From positions 21,632,049-21,696,048 of the forward strand of contig CM026423.1 in the NCBI GenBank assembly GCA_014871385.1: a stretch of DNA of 64,000 nucleotides. The letters run 5' to 3'. Positions 38,201 through 49,236 of the stretch are shown one piece after another. Source of the stretch: Ceratodon purpureus (Eukaryota; Streptophyta; Bryopsida; Pseudoditrichales; Ditrichaceae). The notes below the pieces were generated by a model. That model was not told where the DNA came from and made no database searches. It saw only the letters and a program-made list of their open reading frames with translations. Position numbers and translations under genes: made by a program. Position 1 is the first letter of the stretch. Each line of letters begins with the position of its first letter.

Positions 38201-41200
38201 TTCACATATCACATACGGCCAGGACTGCATCTCTATGGTATGACCACACTAATACGACATAATGCTCGTAGACAATCAAAAGAAATAAAAATCAGTGAGC
38301 CTTAGTAAATAGCATTTTTGAAATCACATCAACAAAGAGTCTGCAGTAACCGTTACTCCAAATTCCTACTGTAACGTGAAAAGGAGAGAGGATATTTTAC
38401 ATTGTTTGTAAGCTCTCGAAGCCGCCCAGGACGGTCGAAGGGACAACGCCAGTCAAAGAAACTCCTCGCAACATTCTGCAAAGGTGAGGAAGAAATAGTT
38501 ACTACGGAGTATCACATACACATTGAAGCTCGCAGGATGACGAATTACGAACCCAGGAAAGCATAATTCATTCTGATCTACAACCGATATACGTCTGCAT
38601 TTGAGTTGAACTTACAGTGTGCGTAGGTTCTTGAGGTTCTTAGCCCAAATAGGAAACGAGTCGGGTTGAAAATCGTTATAGCTCAAATCTCTGTCAAGAC
38701 ATGCGCATAAGAAAGTAAGCTTCGGGAGGCCCAGAAGTATGCATTCTAGTGCGTGAACAGGTTCCGACAACCTGGATCTAAATTGATCATGAGAGATTAC
38801 ATAATACCATCTCTAAATCCCTACACAACCGAAATCAACTTACAAATGTTCCAATCTTGGCAACGAGCTTAAGTCCGGAATGGGGCCCGTAAAATTATTT
38901 CTTGAAAGATCCAACGTCGCTAACGAGGAGATGTTGGATATCAATGCTGTATCAAGTTCGCCGGAAAGTAGATTTCCACTAGCATTGCTGCACAACACAT
39001 GGAAAAATTGACGACATATCATTATCCAGGCTCGAAACTAAGCAGACCGATTTTCATTCAGTGTTAGTGGGATGAAAACTCTTAAAAACTACATTCTATC
39101 AAGTCCTATCAATGTTAATTCGAGAGAATGCACTCACAAGAGCCGAATTGTTGGGTGCCCTGACATAGTCGGAAGCGAACCAGTAATTTGGTTGTTTGAT
39201 AAGTCCCTGGAATCGATTCAAAAAATTAGCGAGGTTTTGATGTTACATTAAGTGCAATTAATCACAGCCATTAACTGGCCTGTCAAAACAGCTTCAGCCA
39301 AAAACATTGAGTCAAGAGATTCCAGTGTACTCACAGGTCTAGAATCTTAGTTTTGTTCGGATATACCATCTGTGGAAGGCCGCCAGTGAAGTTGTTGAAA
39401 GACAAATCCCTGCAGAATCGTCGTCATATAAATAGAATGTTTGTTTTTGAAAATGCATGTTGAAATTTTATTTGAAAACCAGAGGAAAGCAATATCAAAC
39501 AGTTGTACAATTTCAGGATATGAACCTCAAAAGGCACAGGATTCTTACGCTGAAACTAAGTTTTGAAGATACAACAGAAAATCGGGGGCTATTGGCCCAG
39601 AGAATAAGTTGTGCGACATGTTCATTGTTTGTAAAGTACGATATGAAGCAACCCCGTCACTAAGGTTCGCTGGAAGCAATCCCGTCAGTTGATTGCCACT
39701 CAAGTCTCTGCATAGAAAGTAGGATGATGAGACATATTTCCATACATGTTCAGGAAAGGGACAACACTCAACAGTTCAGAAGATCGTATGGCGAACACGA
39801 AAGAAATAATCCATTACCACACCCTACATTGTGCAGCATCCTGTAAACTGTACAAAAATAATGTTCATAAAATTCACCAACTTACATAGACTGAAGAAAC
39901 CCAAAAGATTGGAGAAAGAACTTAGGAATGGTTCCCGTGAAGCCGTTGCCATGCAAATCTCTGGAGAAAGCAACATTTGCAATATATCAGTAGGAGATAG
40001 CCCGGCTAGCCAGAAATTTTCGCACTTCTTCAGTATCCAAACTAGATAGAGACTGACGGGTAAACCAGCCAATTGTTGAAGCACGGCAGGAATCTATAGC
40101 TATCATGTAGATTAAAACAAGGTCTCTATTACCTAAAATCATCTGCTTAACCGTGAAGCTCAACATAAAAGCTACTTACATATCGAACAAGCTCAACAAG
40201 TAGCCCAATTCTGTAGGAATAGGACCTGTAAGTCCAGGATTCTCTGTTAGGGTTCTGCACAACAAGACACCAGTGCGAGCAGAAATCAGATAACCACTAT
40301 GAATTCTACGATTAAGATACTAAATTCAGATTGAAACAACCCATGCCAGGTGCCACTATCATGCACGCTACACATTTGATTTAATTGAAAAACAATTCAC
40401 CTTGTTACAATCAACTACAAACTAAGTTGATTCTAGATTAATGCGGTCCCAGATTCTCCCACTTACAAAGTAACGAGATTAGTCAGATTTCCAATAGCCG
40501 GTGGCAAAGAGCCCACAATTGAGGCATTTCTCAACGTCCTGTCATCGATATCCAATCCACATCGTCAGAAACCCTCTTAAAACCCTTCAATTATGGTCTT
40601 AAGATTCTAACAAGCAGGAGCAGAGCTGTGCTAATTCTGCACCCAATTCAAGTAGCAAAGGATTTGCCCTAATCCACTTAAACCCCAGAATTACCCTAAA
40701 ACAGAGCTCGAGAAGACCTTACAAGCCAACGATGTCGAAGTCCCACACGTCTCTCCCATACTGGGACTGGGGCTTCGCGTTACAAAACACTCCTCGCCAA
40801 GGACTGGTTTGAGCGCAGGGTGGATATGTATTGATTAGCCCATTCCACCCTGCCAGATTGTGCTGCATGTCTGGAGTACTATTACTCCACTCTCCCCAAA
40901 GCTGCTCCATTGCATACACTGCCGGAACCAGACACACCACCACTCTCAACAACAGCAAACAGAAGAACATCTACAAACATACGTGTCTCTTTTCTCTCTA
41001 AATGCAAGCCAATAAATGTGCATGTTACAAAACCAGCACAAACTAGCACCTCACGAAAAACACATGAACAACAACCAAAACATCATGACCGACATCATGA
41101 GAAACCAATGAAGCGGAGTCTCACAATCATGAGTAGCGTAATTGTTCCCAGCCAGCGTCACAACTTGAGCTGCCACAAAACCGAAGCACAGATACAGCAC

Positions 41201-41224
41201 CCAAACCAAAACTCCGATGCTCAT
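35287..41224 (-). CDS. LRR receptor-like kinase B
   Basis: Tandem paralogue of receptor kinase A with the same exon plan. The first exon, 41224-41125, encodes a signal peptide ([19 protein letters not shown]). The second, 40918-40723, holds the cap ([15 protein letters not shown]). Phase-2 LRR exons follow (40538-40467 and onward), with LRRs such as [18 protein letters not shown]. An NPYC exon lies near 37815 and a membrane span near 37500 ([19 protein letters not shown]). Kinase exons show [36 protein letters not shown] and GYLAPEYA, so it should be active and RD-type. The last exon is 35706-35287, with a Ser-rich tail. The glycine loop has HY where A has AF. I chose the ATG at 41224 because upstream in-frame codons offer only a GTG start. 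Ligand and pathway cannot be read from sequence. Confidence 0.86.
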
Positions 41225-42784
41225 CTTGCCAACCCAAACCTCGATCACCTCCACCCGAGCCTCGCTTTCAAACTCGCCACAAAACCACCTCCAGATTCAG
41301 CGTCACAACACACACTCGCTCGCAGGTAAGCCATCAAGGTTAACGCCACTCCCGCATGCTCAAAACCATAACCTTCGAACCTTCTAGAAAAAAACACTGC
41401 AATTCAATGCCTAGTACTCAAATCTCTCCCATCTCACACCGAAGAAAGTACTAATCTAGACACAACCTCCTCCCGAAAGAAGCTCAGATCAAATCTTCTT
41501 CAACTTCTTAAACTCTAGCTCAATCCATCTCATCGAAGAGAATCATGAGCCTTGACCCTGTCGGTAGTACTCAATCTATCTAGATTAAATCCAACCAACC
41601 CGGTTGAATCCTCTCAACATCAAGCAACCCATCCGACGCTGTCTAGATCAAAACTGAGTCCAGGTTGGTTTGTCTGCTTCTTCATCAACTTCTCCAGGTT
41701 GTTTGTTTGCTGACGATGTATGAAGTCCTCCACCTTGGGAGTCACCGTCCAAAAGGGAACCCACTTCATTATAGCAGGTTTCTGAGGGGAACTGGCACCG
41801 GGAAGCGCGCTGCTCCGGAGAATAGTAAAGCTTCCTGTCACCCACTCCGGAGTGTCTAGAATCTAGACACTGCCACGATGAAAACATCCACCTTGGGGGC
41901 TTGGCCAGTGCCCAAGTGAGGGAAACTGGAACCTGTCCATGACATGGTTCATAATCTGGCACTGATCCATGTGTGTTGGGGTCAAATCTGGAGCTTACTA
42001 GCTCTTGTGTGGGTCCAACTTCGGAGCTCGATCGGTGTTGCTTCGCTTCCAGGTGGGTTCGGATTCCAGAAGCTGTGATTGCGAGGGTTGATTCTGGATG
42101 AGGCGATCTCATGAAGGAGAGTAGGTGGCTCTAGCCCAAAGACTTTTTCCAGGGATTTTGCACAGGTGGTGGAGTTGTGGAGATTTTGAGGGGTGGTGAT
42201 ATGATAAGGGTGTGTTGTTTGGATTGATAATAAGTTATTGGAAGAGTGTTCGTGTTGAAGATTAGTAGGGATTTAGGTGTGGGATTTAGGGCACCCTTGT
42301 GCTTAATTTAGGATGATTATGATTTAGGATTCTTTTGTTTATTTGTTTTTTGGATAGATTTTAAGCACAAGATATAGTTATGATATAGAATCTTTTAGAA
42401 TAAGATGTTGGACTCCGTATATTGTAATAATTCCATGATAATAGAGGGTTGCTTGATAATAGATAGCTTACTAAGTTTTTCATCATGCTTACTAAGACTG
42501 TTGTAATAGAACCTTTCCAAAATGTAAATTATTCATCCGCCCCAAGGACAATCATCTTTGGTACAGGGTTAACATAATTATAAATTATGAGTTTCTTTTG
42601 CAATTGACCTGAAACAAAACTGTAGAGCATGTTCCTGCTCACAAAACAAAGATGATTGTTCTCTACAGTTGTTCCAAGAGCAGACCCACTGTTTTAAATT
42701 ATCCTGCTTGAATGTGTCTAGGACGCAATCTCATATCAGAGTAATCAGTGTCTTCCCTGTGGAACTATTGGAAAATTATGGTTA
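41225..42784. other. Upstream region of receptor kinase B, no firm gene
   Basis: It should contain the promoter of receptor kinase B. A 154-codon minus-strand ORF at 42112-41648 has fairly mixed composition (CLDSRHSGVGDRKLYYSPEQ) but no recognised domain, and overlaps an ORF in another frame. It may be an old transposon fragment. Confidence 0.4.
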
Positions 42785-43679
42785 TTAACCCCTAAACGCC
42801 CAAACGACCAAAAACTGGACGATCTCATTCTTTGACCGTTCGCAGCCGTCATTCAGTTGACAGTTTTTCATCCGGGTAATTTTTCTCCAATTCTGGATGG
42901 TGTAAATTATCAAAATTACCTTTTTTTACATCAAAATTTCAAAATGGTGATTTTAGAGAGTGCTCCAAAGTGGAAATGATCAATACCGCGCACTCAACTT
43001 TTTCAATCTGAAGTTGGGGAGGTGTGTATGGGCAGTAGTTTCGGGAGTGAAAAACCAGTGTTTGGTGAAATTTCGAGAGTGTGCCCAAAGAGTTGGGCAT
43101 TTGGAGGGGGGCAGGGTGTAGATGGGGGGGCAGCAAGGGAGAGCAAAAAAGTAACATCCACATAGGCTGCCATAGTGGAGGAGGGAACAGGTCCGTCCAA
43201 ACTCCACATCCACATGTCACAACTACATTCAAACAAAAAAAATTCAAATGAAGTGGCTGGCTGCAGCTAGGACTTCAAAGCAACTACAAGTGCATACACA
43301 AAGAAGGAGCAAAACTGGACTTATAGAATCCAAGGGAAGCAGGCAATAATGGTCCAAATTAGATTCTGGTAGCCTCCAAAAACAATTGCATTCAAGTCGA
43401 AATAGAAATCGGATCCTATAATCTGAGGGCAGCCTCCAAAGTGAGCTCCACCTGACAAGTGCAAATGCACAAGAAATGAAGATGGCCGTCACTTCTAGAT
43501 CGCCTACACTCTATACATGAATGCAAATTCGGAGAACAAAGAGACTGTTGGGGCATTTGTGGCGAGGGGAGGGGCTGTTGAGTCAGCTCAGATAACAGGA
43601 GCTCTAACTTTGCAATTGTGAGAGGAATTGCAAGGGCTGGCAACGTGAGGCATCTCAGCATTGTGAGGGGTAGATTGTG

Positions 43680-44480
43680 AGGGGCAAATTGTGGTACAGT
43701 GGGAGGGGACCGAGAGCACGGGGGAGAGGTTCGGACAGAGAGTGAGGCGAGGAGAGCAAAGAGAGAAGAGTCAAGCAACATAAAAAAGAGAAGGAGAGAT
43801 TCGGACAGGGAGAAGGGGAGCAGTGAAGGGGAGGGCGAGATTGGGGAGGTTGACAGAGAGAGGGAGAGGAGAGAGATTTAGACAGGAGAGGGAGAAGAGA
43901 GAGATTCGGACAGGGAGATCGGACAGGGAGAGGAGAGGTGACGGACACGGAGCGGGAGAGCAGTGAGGTGGGAAATCAGAGAGGGGGGAGTGACTGCGAG
44001 GCGAGGAGAGACGAGAGAGATTTAAAAAAAAGCAGGAAACAAAAAAAAAAGGGAGAAGGGAGGGAGAGACTCGGACAGGGAGAGGGAGAGTTTGAGAGGT
44101 CCGGACAGGGTAGTAGGAGTGAGCCAGGCGAGGAGAGACGAGAGAGAAAAAAAAAGCAAGAAAAAAAAAAAAAAAAGGAGGGAGAGAGGGATTCGGACAG
44201 GGAGAAGGAGAGCAGTGAGGTGGGAGTGACTGCGAGGGGGGAGTGACTGCGAGGTGAGGAGAGACGAGAGAGATTTAAAAAAAAGCATGATACAAAAAAA
44301 AAAGGGAGAAGGGAGGGAGAGATTCGGACAGGGAGAGGGGGGGGGGCGAGGTGAGCGGGGGATCAAACAGAGGGGAGTGAGAGCGAGGCAGCGAGACGGG
44401 ATAGAGGGTGACAGCGGAAAAGGGAAGAGAGGAAGAGAAGGCAGGGAGGGATTCGGGGAAGGGGAGGGAGAGGAGAGAGA
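43680..44480. repeat. Purine-rich region with three minisatellite copies
   Basis: The plus strand is almost entirely A and G. Three imperfect tandem copies of about 125-130 bases begin near 43988, 44117 and 44241. Each has GAGGAGAGACGAGAGAG, then an A-rich tract, then TTCGGACAGGGAGA. The GGACAGGGAGA core recurs many more times. The minus strand has long open frames here only because of this composition. It lies inside the piggyBac element, upstream of its transposase. Confidence 0.8.
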
Positions 44481-45495
44481 TCCGAGAGGGAAGGGGGTTA
44501 GGGTGGAGGGAAAAGTTGGGAGGGGCGTTGTTAGCCGCAGGTGCAAGCACAAATTCGTGGCAGCAAGGTGAAGGGGGCCTGTGCACAAGGGATTTGCAAA
44601 TAGATTAGCAACACATAGATCTCATGGCATATGCACCATCCCGTTATACTTTCCCACCTCCACCAGAACCACCACTAGATCTGAGCGAGCATGTACCAGC
44701 TATTGAGCATTGGCTGAGAGAGGAGCAAGGAGCAAACGACTACCAAACATCACTGGTTTTGGGCCTTTTTGTGTAGAGTTACATGAGGGGGCTTCCTGGC
44801 TTCGTGGGAGCAAGGTGGGCAAATATTCACAACACCAACCAGGGCCTTCGCTACTCTTTTCGGAGGTGGACTGCTTATATCTTGAGGTGGGGGGAACGTC
44901 GAGAGGAGGGCCGGCCTGATGGTTTCCCGGATTGGCTCAACGAGTTGCTTCGATTCTTCATCTGGCCAAATCCCGCCACCTCCCCTAATGGATGGCTACG
45001 CCCAACACACAATCGACCATGGACACTTAATGGCGGGTTGCCCCCCCTCCTTGCAAACAGGAATGACGAAGAAGAGGAGGTTGTAGGAAGAGTTATCCGA
45101 CCTGCAAGGAGGCGCGCTACTGCAAGGGCGAGGCGAGCCAGGGGACTGCGAGCACCTCGAGGTGGTAGAGGGGGCGCCGGCCACGCTGTCGGAGATGGGC
45201 GATGAGACGCTGGAGGTGCTGCAACGCAGCAGCCAAGCAGAGCCGCCGGGGTGGGGCGAGGCGCCACCGGATCAGAGCAACCAAGCGGAGAGGCGCTTGC
45301 AGCAGGTGCCGACGAGGGAGGAGCAGGGGCGGCACAGCGGGCTGCGGGGGACGTGGGACGTGGGCGGGGATGCTGCAGGCGGAATCGGAGATGGTGGGGC
45401 GGGACGAGGGCGGGTATGGCGAGATGGGCGGTGGGTGAGGACACCTCGAGGAGTCTCACCTCCAGGGGACCACGACGGAGGGGCCGAGCGAATGT

Positions 45496-48089
45496 TTGGC
45501 GCTTGATTCAGGTAATGCAAGGTGCATCACCTCCTCCACTCTGCTCTCCCCCGAATTATGGAACCTGCAAGAACACGCACCCATATCAAGGAGAGAAATA
45601 GAGTGTGTTAGAAAATTAGCGAAGGAGGTGAATAGCTCGAGTGAAGACTCGACAAGTGATGAAGATGACGAGGTGGTGGGAGAGGAAGACATAGAGGGGG
45701 GAGGAATGGCTTACGGAGAGGATGGAGGGCTGCTCGTGACGTTGACAGGGAGGGGTCGGAGAGGAGCGTGTATGCAAGCGGCAGGTAGAGGGGTTGGCGA
45801 GGAAGAGGTGGTGCAAGGGGGCCGTGGTCGTGGTCGCGGTCGTGGTCGCGGCAGGGGAGGGCGGACAAGCGAGAGAGGGCGAGGGCCAGGAAGAAGTCGC
45901 GGTCGTGGCACAGCAAGCAGGGGCCGTGGGAGGGGGTTTGTCAAGGAAGAGGTAACGGAGGAGCGACAGTTCGGAGAGGGAGGGACTTGGGAGATGCGAG
46001 GGATTGGGGTGAGCGAGGATGGGGATGACGGTATGGGAGGGCTCAGGGAAGGCAGAGATGGGAGACGGCCGGGGGAAGAGGGAGATGGGAGGGAGATGGG
46101 AGATGGGGGGGATTCGGACAGAGAGAGGGATTCGGACAAGGAGAGGGAGAGCAGTGAGATGGGAGATGGCGTAGAGATGGGGGCAGCGGAGAGGTTGGGA
46201 GAATCGGGAGTTGGGAGAGTGGGGGAAACGATACAGAGGGGAAGGGGACGGGGACGAGGGAGGGCTCGGGGACGAGGACGGGGAAGGGGGGGAGGTGAGC
46301 AGTTGACGGAGGTGGCCATCGCCAATGGAGGCGAGGTGGAGACAGGGCGAGGCGCAAATTTGGGGCGTGGGCGGGCCCGCGGGGGACCAGGATCCCGAGG
46401 TGGGCGTGGAGCTCGTGGGAGGGGTGGGGCAGAGGGGCAGAGTGTGCGAGGCCGTGGCAGGGGAGGTGGGAGAGGGAGGGGTGAAGGTGGAGCAAAAAAA
46501 CCAAAAAAATCGTATCTGGCTCCATAGAAGATATATTCCGTGAGGAGAGTTGGACCACAACTGTAGACTCTTACAGTCATGACACAGCCACTTTTTTGGG
46601 TCCACAACCAGGGGTGAAGGTAGAATTCGATAAGGTGCCATCACCTTTGGGGCTGTTTCATAGGTTTTTCACAGTATCCACCTTGCAGAGAATATGCAAG
46701 GAAACAAACCGGTATGCTGGAGAGATAATTAGGGAGGATGGTAGTACTAGGGGTGGATTGGAGTGGATTTCCTTGACTGTTCAAGAGTTTGAGGGTTACC
46801 TTTCCATTCGAATGTTTATGTCCCTCAAAAAGTTACCTAATTTGAGACTCTATTGGTCCCGTGACCAAGTTCTCTATCATTGTGCAATTGTCTCTTCCAT
46901 GATGTCTAGAAATAGATTTGAATCAATCACTAGATGCTTGCACTTGACCCCCGAGACTAGTAGAGAGGGTGACAAGACCTCTCCAAATTATGATAAAATT
47001 TGGAAGGTTAGGTGGTTGGCAAATTTGGTGAGAGATGCATGTGCCACGTTATGGAATCCCAACGTGGCACTTACGGTGGATGAAACTATGATTAGGTACA
47101 AGGGCAAGTATTGGCCCATTAGACAATATATGCCCAAGAGACCAACTAAGTTTGGGGTGAAGGTATGGGTTTTGGCGGATTCAAGGGCAAAGTATGTCCT
47201 AAATTTTGACATTTACTGCGGGGCAAGCTCAAAGTATGGTGAAAAGAAGAAGAATGAGAGTGGGAAGGGGGTGGGCAAGCAAGGTGGGGATGTGGTCAAG
47301 AATCTAGTCAAAGATTTGCACCATAGGGGGCATCTCGTAGTGGTAGACAACTTCTTCACTAGTATACCACTATTCACTTCTCTTTTAGAGGTGGGAGTTT
47401 TTGCTACAGGGACCGCAAGGGCTGACCGCAAAGGGCTACCTCCATCCTTGACAAACAAGGTTGAAAATGGAAAACACCACCAAGGGTGGTACGATTTTCG
47501 GTTCCATAGTAGTGGCAACTTGTGTTGTTTAGTTTGGATGGATAAGAAGCCGGTGTTGCTCTTATCCACCCATGCATTGCCACAAAGTCCCATGGACAAG
47601 CCATTATATGTTTGGAGGTTGGTAGATGGAGAGAAGAAGAAGATTCCCACCACGCCCATCCACCTTGAGTACACGAAGGAAATGAGAGGTGTTGACGTGG
47701 CGGATCAATTGAGGGGGGCCTACTCTTTACTTTCCAAGAGCCACAAGTGGTGGCATCGAGTGTTTGATTTTTTGCTTGACACCGCCTTCATCAACTCATG
47801 GATTATACATTCGGAGGTTTCTTATTGGCATAGAGTCGAGCCTCTAACTCATTTGGATTTCCATTTGCAGTTAGCTCAGCAACTAGGGGCCTCCATGCCC
47901 GGACCACGGCTCGGTACTTCTACATTATTCCCGCTTGAGGCACGAGCACATGGAACATTGACATCTAAGAAGAGAAGAGTGTGTTGGGTTTGTGGTGTGC
48001 GCACGAACAAGACATGCCCGGGGTGCGCGGGGCTCTTCATTTGTGAAGGAGAATGCTACTTTTCCATCCACCGGGCTTATCGGCGGTGA
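45496..48089 (+). CDS. piggyBac-type transposase in two overlapping frames
   Basis: Cut-and-paste transposase (DDE_Tnp_1_7 family). Frame 1 (45496-46527) encodes an acidic N-terminus (SSEDSTSDEDDE) and a long Gly/Arg-rich region of GRGRG type. The other frame is open from 46485 to 48089 and holds the conserved body. It has GLFHRFF, LTVDETMIRYKGK (first Asp), VVVDNFFTSIPL (second Asp) and EMRGVDVADQL (third Asp), then a C-terminal Cys-rich domain (CWVCGVRTNKTCPGC). All three catalytic Asp positions are present. Going from frame 1 to the body needs a -1 shift, and the overlap contains two A_AAA_AAA heptamers in phase. This may be programmed frameshifting, a one-base homopolymer error or a real mutation. 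The true start is unsure: 45496 is a TTG, the first in-frame ATG is at 45706, and an upstream spliced exon is possible. Confidence 0.8.
46494..46509 (+). promoter_or_regulatory. Candidate -1 frameshift signal: two in-phase A_AAA_AAA heptamers
   Basis: In frame 1 the codons read GCA AAA AAA CCA AAA AAA TCG. Both A7 runs therefore present A_AAA_AAA in the phase needed for -1 slippage. A slip at either run enters the frame that carries the piggyBac catalytic domain; frame 1 otherwise stops at 46527. I could not assess a downstream stimulatory structure. A missing A in either run would give the same picture. Confidence 0.45.
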
Positions 48090-49232
48090 ATTTTTTAGCA
48101 TGATCCTTTTTTTCTACCGGAAAATCAAATGGAGGGTACATATTGAGAAGGCTTGAGAAGAAGGGGAATAAAAAAAAAAAAAAAAAACAAACAAAGAGCA
48201 AAGCAATACAATTCGGTACATGGAGGGGACTGTAACACTGGAGTAAGGGGATGCTCCTTGGGGCCGTTGGGGGTCAGGCTCATGGGACATGGAAGTTCGG
48301 TGGGACCAAGAGCAGTGGAAACGGCGAGTGGGGGGAACGCGGACATGGAACGGGGAGCAGGGGTCAGGGCGGGGACGGTGAGTGGTGACGAGGCGCGGGA
48401 AGGGAGCCCACGCGGCAATCCCTGCACGGATGGCTTTCGGACCGCGCCAAGGGAGAGGAGACCGGACGGGGAGGGAGAGGTGAGCTGGAGTGCCCACAAC
48501 GGCACTCTACTGACCGGGCATTGCCCGCCCGAGCGGGCTGAGGGGAGGCGACACAACCCGTTTTGGGCTTCCCCATGTGTCAGCGGCGACCCCGCCTGCC
48601 CGCTTCTGTCCCTCTTCCCTCCTTCACACGCCGAGCCGGGTGCGGGGCAGCACTTGAGCTGTACCTCCCCTTTCGGAATCCAAAATGTTGTTTTTTTTGG
48701 TTTTTTGTATTGAGTTTCATGCTCAAAAGTTTTCTAATATCATCACCTTTCTTCTACAATGGTCTGATCCCACTTCTCATGTGTGTGATTTGTTTCAGCA
48801 GTGCTTTTGCATGTCCGACCTATTTTTAGAAGTGAGATAGGGCTGTGATTGCAAGGCCGATTTCTCTTAGATTATGATAGCTTTTCAAGTGATTCTTTTT
48901 GCAAAAGCTCCTCACACATTTAAACTATGGTTTCCACCTTCTAATCTTACCGTGTACAAGAATCTGACTTCCCCATATTAGATTTTCTCTTGCTGCCCTG
49001 ATTTGGTCAACTCTCCCTTCCAACATTCTATCTTAGTTTTTGCACTATTCAATCATTCTTTCCACAATCAATCACTGTAGAGTGGTGCAATCATACCTCC
49101 TCTACACACTCCATCACTTAGATCCTTCAAACTACTCAAATCTGCTCTTCCAAAGGCCTCCCAATGATTTAGCACGGCCATAGGTACTCACTGTCCATTT
49201 GAGCCACGGTTACTAGCACAGACGGTTGGGGG
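48090..49232. other. 3' region of the piggyBac element
   Basis: Contains an A tract at 48170-48187, a GC-rich stretch at 48250-48660 with overlapping ORFs in several frames, and AT-rich sequence to the right end. I see no protein family in any of these ORFs. Confidence 0.5.
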
Positions 49233-49236
49233 TTAA

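Larger units (their letters stand above)
42785..49236 (+). mobile_element. Probable piggyBac element with TTAA target duplication
   Basis: A piggyBac transposase sits between two TTAA sites that border C/G-run ends. On the left, TTAA (42785-42788) is followed by CCCCTAAACGCC. On the right, GGCGGTT-like sequence ends as GACGGTTGGGGG with the TTAA at 49233-49236. The right end read inwards is CCCCCAACCGTC and agrees with the left at 9 of the first 12 bases. piggyBac elements insert at TTAA and have short C-run ends, so this fits. The repeats are short, so the boundaries are probable rather than proven. Element length without the duplication is about 6.4 kb. Confidence 0.6.

Noticed and set aside
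44022..44588. Minus-strand ORF of 188 codons, Pro/Leu-rich
   Set aside because: It covers the purine-rich minisatellite and has repeat-derived composition.
44783..45506. Overlapping plus ORFs upstream of the piggyBac N-terminus
   Set aside because: They may include a 5' exon (Trp-rich stretch near 44870-45000), but no splice pair joins them clearly to the transposase frame.
45616..46644. Long minus-strand ORFs of about 340 and 300 codons, Pro/Ser-rich
   Set aside because: They are opposite the Gly/Arg-rich transposase region and arise from purine skew; composition is low-complexity with no domain.
48153..48713. ORFs of up to 186 codons in the piggyBac 3' region
   Set aside because: GC-rich, open in several frames on both strands, no recognisable family.
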